A stretch of DNA of 64,000 nt, taken from NCBI GenBank assembly GCA_964537975.1, contig CAZIDP010000015.1, positions 1-64,000 of the forward strand, written 5' to 3'. Shown in pieces: positions 8,327 through 15,582 of the stretch. The position numbers and the translations under genes were made by a program. A model generated the notes under the pieces. It worked only from the letters and a program-made list of their open reading frames with translations, was not told the origin of the DNA and did not search any database. Position 1 is the first letter of the stretch; every line of letters begins with the position of its first letter. The DNA comes from SCBR16-9 sp964537975. GTDB lineage: Bacteria; Hydrogenedentota; Hydrogenedentia; Hydrogenedentales; SCBR16-9.

Positions 8327-8788
8327 TTAATTGTTTTCCCCATCCAAGGAGCGGCACTTCGTACACAGGCCCTTTACTTCCAGGTGTACCGACACCGGGT
8401 CACCAAACGCTTCCACCTCTTTCGGGCATTCGATATTTTTCGGATGTTGAGAGTAGAAGTCGCGAATCAATCCACACTGCATACACACGAAATGGTGGTG
8501 CAGCCCCATGTTTGCATCAAAGCGCAACCGCTCATTACTCATTCCCACGACCGACACCAGATCATGCTCCGCCAGCATCTTCAGATTCCGATACACGGTG
8601 TCCCGGGAGATGGTCGAGATACGACCCCGCACCCGGCGGTGAATCGTTTCGGCATCGGGATGTTCATCCGTCGAGGCCAGCTCACGAAAGATTTCCAAGC
8701 GCTGGTGCGTAACCTTCACCCCGCGACAGGCACAGGCCTCCCGGAATGCGTTCATACGAGATTCAATATCATTTGGAGCCATTGGCAT
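8327..8788 (-). CDS. perR: PerR-like Fur-family peroxide regulator
   Basis: This is a 153-residue Fur-superfamily repressor. Residues 1-85 form the winged helix (VTHQRLEIFRELASTDEHPDAE, then STISRDTVYRNLKML). The dimerisation domain has the metal-site string HHHFVC and two zinc-site pairs, CMQC and CTKC. The immediate downstream gene is katG, the typical PerR target, which is why PerR is preferred over Fur or Zur. An AGGTG site lies eight bases before the chosen ATG; a second ATG two codons later is possible. A promoter with an overlapping operator lies just upstream. Confidence 0.88.
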   Translation of the reverse strand: MPMAPNDIESRMNAFREACACRGVKVTHQRLEIFRELASTDEHPDAETIHRRVRGRISTISRDTVYRNLKMLAEHDLVSVVGMSNERLRFDANMGLHHHFVCMQCGLIRDFYSQHPKNIECPKEVEAFGDPVSVHLEVKGLCTKCRSLDGENN

Positions 8789-8819
8789 GCGCCAGTCACC
8801 TTTCCAACTGAATACGTTT

Positions 8820-8852
8820 TAGGATTGTATCCTATTTGGCCACCATTTTCAA
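8820..8852 (-). promoter_or_regulatory. perR-katG promoter with Per-box-like operator
   Basis: On the minus strand TTGAAA (8847-8852), a 17-bp spacer and TACAAT (8824-8829) form a good sigma70-type promoter. The -10 hexamer lies inside TAGGATTGTATCCTA (8820-8834), a near-perfect 7-1-7 inverted repeat of the kind bound by Fur/PerR proteins. The start codon of perR is 31 bp beyond the operator, so autoregulation plus katG control is likely. Confidence 0.75.
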
Positions 8853-9167
8853 CCTTTCGCAGTTTATTGGGATTTAACAAGGTTGAAATACCGCTGTGCG
8901 CCGCTTTTAATACCCAACAAGGGTAGACAGGGCAATTATTCAGTTTGGGAGGAAAAATTTTGGGGTCGGCTGGTAGATATAAATAGTGCTTACGACTTTT
9001 GGGGTGGGGGAGCGAAGGTATGGAGACCGCCTTCGGCAAAGCTTACATGAGAGAGGTATATCTATGGATTGATCTAATGCTATGGCGTATCAACCCAGGT
9101 GTTTTTTAGCTTTCATAATCCTACAATGCGGCTCGAAGATCGGACTCAATGGGAATAAAGACATTTA
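8853..9167. other. Intergenic stretch, nothing recognised
   Basis: About 315 bp between the perR promoter and the 3' end of the nuclease-like gene. I see no gene, RNA or clear repeat. Confidence 0.5.
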
Positions 9168-9671
9168 TCAAGATGATGTCCGAGATAAGGGAAAGTCTGA
9201 TAGTATTTTATTCCATGTGACGATATTGAATACAGCACAGCCGTGTACTATCTTTCGCTTCCATATGCCTGAAGGACCTTCGATTGGCAACTTTCGCTTC
9301 AGTTCGTCGGTTCGCATCAACAAATCTGCTTCGGTAAGCGTGTCGATTGCTACCAAAACATAATAATAGATTGGCTTTTTGACTTGTGCAGTAGCCCATG
9401 CATAAAGAAATGAGTCACGATATTTCAGCTTAAAATCCTCATCCAGATTCCCAGAAAGAAATTTCTTAATCCATTTCTCGCCATCTGTATGCTTGCTGCT
9501 TGGATGCTGAGGGTCCTTAAATTCAATGAAAATGAATCTGTCATCAAGTTCGACAATAAAATCAACAGCCTTCATGCAATGTGTGAGCCCATGATGGGTA
9601 TCATCAAACTTTCTGGCAGCTATATCCGGAGGAAAGGTGACTTGTAGATTGCCTTCAGAGAACACGGTCAT
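9168..9671 (-). CDS. Putative PD-(D/E)XK nuclease partner of the ATPase
   Basis: The 167-residue protein has a core that reads VDFIVELDDRFIFIEFKDPQ at about residues 36-55: an acidic residue, then a strand with E-F-K, the pattern of PD-(D/E)XK endonucleases. Charged helices and an alpha/beta C-terminus follow. Its ATG overlaps the stop of the upstream ATPase gene by four bases (ATGA), so the two are translationally coupled. By analogy with ATPase-nuclease defence pairs (Septu and related), it could be the effector. I recognise no exact named family; a non-nuclease role is possible. Confidence 0.6.
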   Translation of the reverse strand: MTVFSEGNLQVTFPPDIAARKFDDTHHGLTHCMKAVDFIVELDDRFIFIEFKDPQHPSSKHTDGEKWIKKFLSGNLDEDFKLKYRDSFLYAWATAQVKKPIYYYVLVAIDTLTEADLLMRTDELKRKLPIEGPSGIWKRKIVHGCAVFNIVTWNKILSDFPLSRTSS

Positions 9672-10690
9672 TCCATTACCCCCTCAAGACTTCTTTTAAC
9701 TTCACGGTCATATAAATCGGCAAAAGCTTCGGCAATTGCATTGGAGTGAATGTTCAGATAATTGTCAGACGTATCACACAATAATTCAACACTTTTGTTG
9801 TCTCGAAACAAGGAGTGAAAGGCAATGCTGTCCTGCTTTTTCTTTCGCAAGTCCAACTCTTTTAGAATGACATAATCATGGGTTGCCAAGAAAATCTGTA
9901 CACCGGCGCGTTGAAGTTCTAACAGAATCTCCATCAATATTCCATAAAGCTTGGGATTGAGATTGGTTTCCGGTTCATCCCAAAACAGCACAGACCCGCC
10001 AAGCAGGGTGCCGTTTTGAATAAGAAGCCAAAGCAGTCCAAGTTTTCTAATTCCCTCGGCCAACAATGAAAATTCTAAATTTCCTTGTTCGTTACGCAGA
10101 AAAAACTCCTCTTCCTTAACGGTGACTTTCCCATTTATCGCTTTTTGTAAGGAACTTAACAGCTTCCTGCGCGGATTGTCCACAGGTCCTCTTAGTGCGG
10201 GCCGGTACGCACGGTCTAAAATATCCGCATATACCTCCTCAAAATGTACTTCCCGCTGTGTGTACAAGGATCGGAATCCTGGAGCGTTTGACAACATTTC
10301 TTTAACAGGGATATAGACACTTTCAACTGGCTTTTCCCGCCACTCGTTTTGGTAGGTCAATGTTGCTGATTCTGCTTTTGTGGTGTGATTTGTAAAAGAT
10401 GCTTTGAGTCTATGATTGTCGCGAAACAATTCAATGGCGCAACGGGAACTTGCCTGATGGCGCTTAACCAGGCGACCCAAGGCACGACCTGATGGTAAAA
10501 AGGTACGAATTAATTTTTCAGCGTAATCCAGTTTCGTTTTTGTTATGTCACATGCAGCATACGCAAGTTTCATCAGGTGCGTTTTGCCGGTCGCGTTGGC
10601 ACCCACAAAAACATTAATCCCCGGAGATACAACAAGATCAAGCTTCTCAAAAGCTGTGAATCTTTCCAATTTTATTCTTTCAAGGGTCAT
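9668..10690 (-). CDS. ABC/SMC-type AAA ATPase (AAA_15/AAA_21-like)
   Basis: This is a 340-residue ATPase with GGGAGG before its ATG. Walker A is GANATGKT at about residues 31-38. The signature region is FSLLAEGIRKLGLL, Walker B is VLFWDEPETNLNP, and the switch histidine is in ATHDYVIL. This is the layout of OLD/RecF-like ABC ATPases, without the C-terminal TOPRIM domain of OLD or GajA. The stop overlaps the start of the nuclease-like gene. The pairing suggests a two-gene anti-phage or abortive-infection module in which the ATPase senses and the nuclease acts; that function is inference from architecture. Confidence 0.8.
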   Translation of the reverse strand: MTLERIKLERFTAFEKLDLVVSPGINVFVGANATGKTHLMKLAYAACDITKTKLDYAEKLIRTFLPSGRALGRLVKRHQASSRCAIELFRDNHRLKASFTNHTTKAESATLTYQNEWREKPVESVYIPVKEMLSNAPGFRSLYTQREVHFEEVYADILDRAYRPALRGPVDNPRRKLLSSLQKAINGKVTVKEEEFFLRNEQGNLEFSLLAEGIRKLGLLWLLIQNGTLLGGSVLFWDEPETNLNPKLYGILMEILLELQRAGVQIFLATHDYVILKELDLRKKKQDSIAFHSLFRDNKSVELLCDTSDNYLNIHSNAIAEAFADLYDREVKRSLEGVME

Positions 10691-10834
10691 AGATAATCCT
10701 CCCGTGCTAGAAGTATATCGTGTTGAAGTATCAGATAAAAAGTCCCGCGGTTAGATGGTGAATTTAATATTTTTAATGAATTAAGAAATTAAAATACAAT
10801 TGGAGAAAAATAAGATATAGATGCAATATTTTTC

Positions 10835-10915
10835 GTTGTTCCTTGTTGTTCCTTTTTGGTTGACATAGAATGCTTGTTTCAGGTATAAATTAATAACGGA
10901 ACAACAAGGAACAAC
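10835..10915 (+). promoter_or_regulatory. Promoter enclosed by an 18-bp perfect inverted repeat
   Basis: The arms are GTTGTTCCTTGTTGTTCC (10835-10852) and GGAACAACAAGGAACAAC (10898-10915), exact reverse complements separated by 45 bp. Each arm itself contains GGAACAAC twice with a 10-bp period. Between the arms lie TTGACA (10860-10865) and TATAAA (10884-10889) with an 18-bp spacer. A dimeric or tetrameric repressor binding both arms would shut the promoter. The controlled gene starts at 10943 with an AAAGGAG site. Confidence 0.75.
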
Positions 10916-10942
10916 TTTTTTGGCGACTGAAAGGAGAAAAGT

Positions 10943-13228
10943 ATGAAAAAGCGAACAGGAAAAGCGACATTGAGTAAGGGGCGGTCAAGCTGGTGCTTAA
11001 TCTTTCGGCACCCTGTATGCCTTGGGCCAGACGGCAAGCAGAAGCTTCGTGTGCGAAGAGGGCTTGGCACCTCTGATGAAACGGTCGCGCAAGGTCTAGT
11101 GGATGAACTCAATGAGATTTTGGATGATGAAACCATGTGGTCTCCGGCCGGCCGAGAACAAGCAACCGCGAAATACGATGCGAGAGTGGTCGGTGCTTTT
11201 TTCGATCCCATGCAATCGGAGTCTCATGACGGATGGGCGGTCCGTGAAGAGATGTTGCCCTTGCCTGGTGGCAAGGATGCGAATGACGGCTACGCCCGAG
11301 TGCAGCTTGTTGGCACGACAGGCGCAGGAAAAACAACTGTGCTTCGCCAGTTGATTGGCACAGATCCCGATAAAGAGCGCTTCCCTTCAATCTCGGCAGC
11401 AAAAACCACCATCTGCGATATCGAGGTTATTCTTGATGACGGTCTGTTCCGAGGAGCTGTCACCTTTATTCCCCGCGATAGAGTACGCCAGTATATTGCT
11501 GAGTGCGTTCTTGCGGCGGTCACAAGTAGTGTCGAGCCCTGCGACGAGCGGGAGACTATCAGGCGTTTTCTTGAACACAGCGAGCAAAGATTCCGGCTCA
11601 GCTACATCCTTGGCAATCCCCTACTTCTGCGGAAGTCGGACGAACCAGAATTGCTGGATGAAGATGATGCGGAGGCACGAGAAGTTGAGGATACCCTAAT
11701 CTCCAATGAAGAGATCGAGGCTCTACTTTCCGCACTTGAGGACTACCTCAGCCAGATCGCAGATTTGGCAAACACATCACGAGCGCATCTTGTTAAAGCT
11801 GCGAAGGACCTTGGCATTAAACTCGGCACGGCTTCCAGGCAGGACCGCGATATCTTACAGGAACTTATAGAAGATCAACTTTCAGATGACGAGCGGTTTC
11901 ATATTTTAGTTGATGCGGTTCTGGACGATGTTGAATTGCGTTTCGGGTTCCTGAACGATGGTGAACTCGTGCGCGGTAGAGATGGATGGCCAACCAAGTG
12001 GAGTTTCTCAACTGCGGAGCGCGATCATTTCATTCGGACAATTAATCGGTTTTCCAGCAATTATGCTCCAAACTATGGCCGCCTACTTACGCCGCTCGTA
12101 GACGGCATTCGAGTAGCAGGCCCCTTTGCTCCAGAGTGGAAAGACTCTGATAAACCTCGCCTTGTTCTGATGGATGGCCAAGGAATCGGTCATATCGCCG
12201 ATAGTTCCTCAAGCCTTTCAACTTCGGTAACCAAGAGGTTCAACCTATCGGATGCGATCGTACTTGTGGATAACGCTGCGCAACCTATGCAGGCTGCTCC
12301 CTATGCTGTTCTGCAGTCGCTTGTGGCAAGTGGCCATGAGTCCAAACTTGTACTGGCTTTCACGCACTTCGATGAGGTGAAGGGCGATAATCTTGTTGGC
12401 ACAGCGGCAAGAAAAGATCACGTCATCGGGTCGTTTGACAATGCGGTTCGTACGATTGGAAAGGGATTTGGCCGTGAGGCTGAACTTGCTTTGCGCCGTC
12501 TCAACCCTAAGCGAATAGTATTCTTGGCGAATATCCAGAAACGCGTTGAACTGAAGTCAAGGTTCACGCTTGCGGAACTGGATCGGCTTGTTGTGGCAAT
12601 CCTGTCAACGATCGAACCAGTTAATCCCATTGAATACAGTCCTGTCTACGATGTGGCGAATCTCGTTCTCGCAATCCAAAAGGCGACGCAAGAATTCCAT
12701 GACCGTTGGCGGGCTATTCTTGGAATGGGGTCGAGAGCAGGTGTGACTTCTGAGCATTGGACACGCGTCAAGGCTCTGACTCGCAGACTAGGTGTCTTCC
12801 AAGTCGATGAATATGATTCGCTTCGACCTGTCGCGGACTTGATCAGGCTTCTACAAACACAGATTAGCATATTTCTTACTTCGCCATTGAGCTGGGAGCC
12901 TGTTGTGCCACAGGATGATAGCGAGGAACGACAGGCGGCCATCGATGCAATCAAGAAAGAGGTTTTCACACGGCTTCACGATCTTGCTAGGTCGCGGGTT
13001 CTTGAAGCACGAATAAACAGTTGGGTCGCAGCATACGAACACCGTGGTCCCGGTTCCACTCGTGTCAGGGCAAGAGAAGTGGCCACTCTATATGAGGAAG
13101 CTGCACCCATTCCAAACGAAATGCCAGGTCCGGACGCCAACAAGTTCCTGTTTGAAATCAGGGGTTTGATAGCCAATTCAATACAGACATCTGGAGGGCA
13201 AATCAGGGGATGGTCGGAGACAGAGTAA
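10943..13228 (+). CDS. Large P-loop GTPase-like protein with integrase-arm-like N-terminus
   Basis: This is a 761-residue protein. Residues 1-62 resemble the arm-type DNA-binding domain at the front of phage integrases (SSWCLIFRHP, GPDGKQKLRVRRGLGTSDE, VDELNEIL). Walker A is GTTGAGKTT at 124-132. After a long, largely helical and acidic insert (about 180-400) come LVLMDGQGIGH (DGQG at 411-414, like the DxxG switch) and LAFTHFDEVK (474-480, at the NKxD-like position). The final 250 residues are helical. The layout suggests a GTPase of the dynamin/septin/AIG1 sort with an extra DNA-binding head. It sits between an ATPase-nuclease pair and an AbiEi-like gene, so a defence role is likely but not shown. 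I know no named family with this architecture. Confidence 0.65.
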   Translation: MKKRTGKATLSKGRSSWCLIFRHPVCLGPDGKQKLRVRRGLGTSDETVAQGLVDELNEILDDETMWSPAGREQATAKYDARVVGAFFDPMQSESHDGWAVREEMLPLPGGKDANDGYARVQLVGTTGAGKTTVLRQLIGTDPDKERFPSISAAKTTICDIEVILDDGLFRGAVTFIPRDRVRQYIAECVLAAVTSSVEPCDERETIRRFLEHSEQRFRLSYILGNPLLLRKSDEPELLDEDDAEAREVEDTLISNEEIEALLSALEDYLSQIADLANTSRAHLVKAAKDLGIKLGTASRQDRDILQELIEDQLSDDERFHILVDAVLDDVELRFGFLNDGELVRGRDGWPTKWSFSTAERDHFIRTINRFSSNYAPNYGRLLTPLVDGIRVAGPFAPEWKDSDKPRLVLMDGQGIGHIADSSSSLSTSVTKRFNLSDAIVLVDNAAQPMQAAPYAVLQSLVASGHESKLVLAFTHFDEVKGDNLVGTAARKDHVIGSFDNAVRTIGKGFGREAELALRRLNPKRIVFLANIQKRVELKSRFTLAELDRLVVAILSTIEPVNPIEYSPVYDVANLVLAIQKATQEFHDRWRAILGMGSRAGVTSEHWTRVKALTRRLGVFQVDEYDSLRPVADLIRLLQTQISIFLTSPLSWEPVVPQDDSEERQAAIDAIKKEVFTRLHDLARSRVLEARINSWVAAYEHRGPGSTRVRAREVATLYEEAAPIPNEMPGPDANKFLFEIRGLIANSIQTSGGQIRGWSETE

Positions 13229-13550
13229 ATCTATCTCAAGTTAAGATGATCATTTTGTGCTGTGACGTCTTAGTTGAAGTCGGAATTAATTGCTGTTAAA
13301 TAGTGAGTAACTGATGAAGGATTCACGATGACGCAGCTACGCTAGCATTATAGTGGCAAGGAAAAAGTATCTTTCAATGAAAATTTTTCTTAGCTGCCTG
13401 ACAAGTTAATAATCTAAAATCTTTCAAAAAGCGTATGGGTATTTTAAGTGGTGAGACAATGAATTTTGCTACCACTATGTTACGTTAATGATTCAGTTAT
13501 TATTGTTTTATTCAGCTGTCGCGCCTGTATCGAATGAGATCGGGACGAAC
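13229..13550. other. Intergenic stretch; no AbiEii toxin gene
   Basis: I see no gene in 322 bp. This is where the toxin gene of an abiE operon would be expected (downstream of the minus-strand AbiEi gene), and it is absent. Confidence 0.6.
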
Positions 13551-14150
13551 TCAAAGGAGTGCCTCCAGATAGGGTCTCATGACGCGTTCTACGCGGCAGA
13601 CTCGGGCATATTTCGTAAGGTCGTCAATAGCGCCTTTGCGTAGACGCAGATAGTCCCGAAGCGCTTCGGTTGCGATGCCCACACCGATCTTGTTGCGATA
13701 CTTGAAGCAATCTGCGACGGTCTTTGCTGGGTTAAACACCCGGAGTTCTATGCCATTCACATCATGAACTTCGACACCGGCCTCCAGGGTTTCGGTGGAG
13801 AAGCGGGCGATGTGAAGATGAACGAGACTAATCCGGGGTATCTCCTTAGATTCACCGATGGCAAGCCAAACCTTGAAAGGATTTTGAGTCGTCATGCCAT
13901 GAAACTGGAGCGCGGAAAGCAGACAAATCACGCCGTGGGGCACAAGCTTGCAGACTTCCAGCAGGCTGCGATGTTCCGTCTGGATGGCGCCGGGAAGCGT
14001 GTAGAGGCCACGATCCAGTCGTTCGAGCAGTCCACGCGCACATGCGATCGACAAATACTGCCGGGGGATTCCGTGTTGGTCCAGATCGCGGGCGCGGATC
14101 AGTCCATTGGTTTCGGCCACGGACAGGAGGTTTTCAAGGTGTGTCACCAT
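13551..14150 (-). CDS. AbiEi-like type IV antitoxin (orphan)
   Basis: The 199-residue protein starts with a winged helix (ETNGLIRARDLDQHGIPRQYL, then RGLLERLDRGLYTLPG), the N-terminal domain of AbiEi antitoxins. The body (VICLLSALQFHGMT, WLAIG, VHDVNGIELRVFNPAKTVADCF) also follows the AbiEi pattern. In a complete system it would repress its operon and oppose an AbiEii nucleotidyltransferase toxin, but no such gene follows. No Shine-Dalgarno is evident. An imperfect 20-bp inverted repeat with TGGAC/GTCCA ends (14175-14194) lies 24 bp upstream of the start codon and is a candidate operator. tRNA-Asn is adjacent on the same strand. Confidence 0.8.
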   Translation of the reverse strand: MVTHLENLLSVAETNGLIRARDLDQHGIPRQYLSIACARGLLERLDRGLYTLPGAIQTEHRSLLEVCKLVPHGVICLLSALQFHGMTTQNPFKVWLAIGESKEIPRISLVHLHIARFSTETLEAGVEVHDVNGIELRVFNPAKTVADCFKYRNKIGVGIATEALRDYLRLRKGAIDDLTKYARVCRVERVMRPYLEALL

Positions 14151-14306
14151 AGTGTAAAGATTTTACGAAATCACTGGACATATTATCAAGTCCAGCGATA
14201 TTGCAAAACGGCCCACTCCCCGGCCAGGCACGACAAAGGCCCGAGTCGTCATAACCCGGGCCTTCGCATTAATGTATGGAAACCGCTTTGCAGCGGGAAG
14301 ATATGC

Positions 14307-14382
14307 TGGCTCCGCGGGCAGGACTCGAACCTGCGGCCAAGTGGTTAACAGCCACCCGCTCTACCAACTGAGCTACCGCGGA
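14307..14382 (-). tRNA. tRNA-Asn(GTT)
   Basis: The 76-nt minus-strand gene has a 7-bp acceptor stem TCCGCGG/CCGCGGA, the D-loop string TAGCTCAGTTGGTAGAGC, anticodon loop CTGTTAA (anticodon GTT), TTCGAGTCC in the T-loop, and an encoded 3' CCA. Confidence 0.97.
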
Positions 14383-14399
14383 ATTGTTGGAAGGCCAGT

Positions 14400-14428
14400 A
14401 TTATGCCATGTGTTTGCCGGTATTGCAA
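14400..14428 (-). promoter_or_regulatory. tRNA-Asn promoter
   Basis: On the minus strand TTGCAA (14423-14428), a 17-bp spacer and CATAAT (14400-14405) place the start of transcription about 10 bp before the mature tRNA. Confidence 0.6.
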
Positions 14429-14494
14429 CTTTTATGCTGCTAATGGGAGTTTGCAGGTGTGCAGGGCGTCGTAAATCAAGGGAAAACATTAAAA

Positions 14495-14536
14495 AAACCG
14501 GACTGTAAAACGTATATAGAAGGTGCAGTCCGGTTT
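14495..14536 (-). terminator. Terminator of the ThuA-like gene
   Basis: AAACCGGACTG (14495-14505) pairs with CAGTCCGGTTT (14526-14536), giving an 11-bp stem. On the minus strand the stem runs into seven T residues (14491-14497). The plus side also carries a T run, so it may work in both directions. Confidence 0.85.
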
Positions 14537-14619
14537 ACTTTTTTTACTTATTTTCAGTGCTTAGGTCTTTGCTGGTATGTGTTTTATAAGCACTTTGCAT
14601 GCCGTGTTTTTATATCTGG

Positions 14620-15462
14620 TTACTCTGGTACAACTTCAGCAAAGTTGGGTTCTGCCTGGCTTGGCCCACTGCCTGCCACCCAATCGAGGGCATCTTTTAT
14701 TGTCTGTTGAAATGCGGGGTTTTCCCAGACATCTTCACGGTGGCCCATTCCATTTTGGAAAACCCTGCCTGAACCTATGGTGCTGCACCAGATGATGGGA
14801 TAAGCCGGAATATCATACATCTCTTGCTTTTCGCGCTCATCTCCTGGTTCCAGCAATACCAGTACGTGCATATCTTCTCGGTTCAGGTGCGTATAAAGGT
14901 ACCATTCATCGGTGATGCTCCACCCATTTTCGAAGTTGGCCATGGCAGGATGTGTGGGGTCGACCACTTTTAAGGTGCCCTCAAATTGCGCGCCGTGGGT
15001 AAGAAATTCACCGCCAATCATACGAATAAAAGCGTTGGGCTCATTGCCCGCGCCTACCCGGAATGTGTCAGTGGCACTGTGGAATCCGATAAAGCCACCG
15101 CCATCGTTTATCCATGCCAGGAGATCGTTCACTCCGTCTGCCGCCATGGGGGGGTGGCCATCGGTGCCAGGTTCAGTAAGATTGCCGGAAGTATAGAAAA
15201 TGACAACATCGTAATTTGCCAGATTCTCAGCATTGATAAGAGAGGCATCTTTCGTGACGGTAATTTCTGCTTCTATTTCTTCTGCGATTTGTGACAACAC
15301 CCGTTCTGTCAGGCTGGTACCGGACTCGTCGCGTGCAACAACGGAATGCACAAAATCCGCGGATTTGCTCAGAAACAAAATACGTTCGGGTTTTTCTGCT
15401 TGAATTGTGAAAGCATAAAGCAAAACACCAACAAACAACAGGTATGTAACAATAAACTTCAT
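14620..15462 (-). CDS. Secreted ThuA-like domain protein
   Basis: This is a 280-residue protein with a signal peptide (residues 1-22, ending IQA-EK) and a GGGGAG ribosome site. The rest follows the ThuA fold, a class-I glutamine-amidotransferase-like domain common in planctomycete-type genomes: RILFLSKSADFVHSVV, NLANYDVVIFYTSG, INDGGGFIGFHSATDTF, then HGAQFEGTLKVVDPTHPA and SITDEWYLY. ThuA-like proteins are linked to carbohydrate use, but the biochemical activity is not established. A strong terminator follows the gene. Confidence 0.88.
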   Translation of the reverse strand: MKFIVTYLLFVGVLLYAFTIQAEKPERILFLSKSADFVHSVVARDESGTSLTERVLSQIAEEIEAEITVTKDASLINAENLANYDVVIFYTSGNLTEPGTDGHPPMAADGVNDLLAWINDGGGFIGFHSATDTFRVGAGNEPNAFIRMIGGEFLTHGAQFEGTLKVVDPTHPAMANFENGWSITDEWYLYTHLNREDMHVLVLLEPGDEREKQEMYDIPAYPIIWCSTIGSGRVFQNGMGHREDVWENPAFQQTIKDALDWVAGSGPSQAEPNFAEVVPE

Positions 15463-15582
15463 GGTAGAACTCCCCAGAATTGTGTTTTAAAAGTCACCAC
15501 CCCCAGTCAGTCAAATCTGCCGCGGGTGTTGATTATGTTGGCAATGCAATTAACTATAGCCTATTTTTTAAAATAGTTAAAG

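Noticed and set aside
7443..8330. 295-codon plus-strand frame opposite katG
   Set aside because: It is antisense to a fully conserved catalase-peroxidase, and its product has no recognisable pattern.
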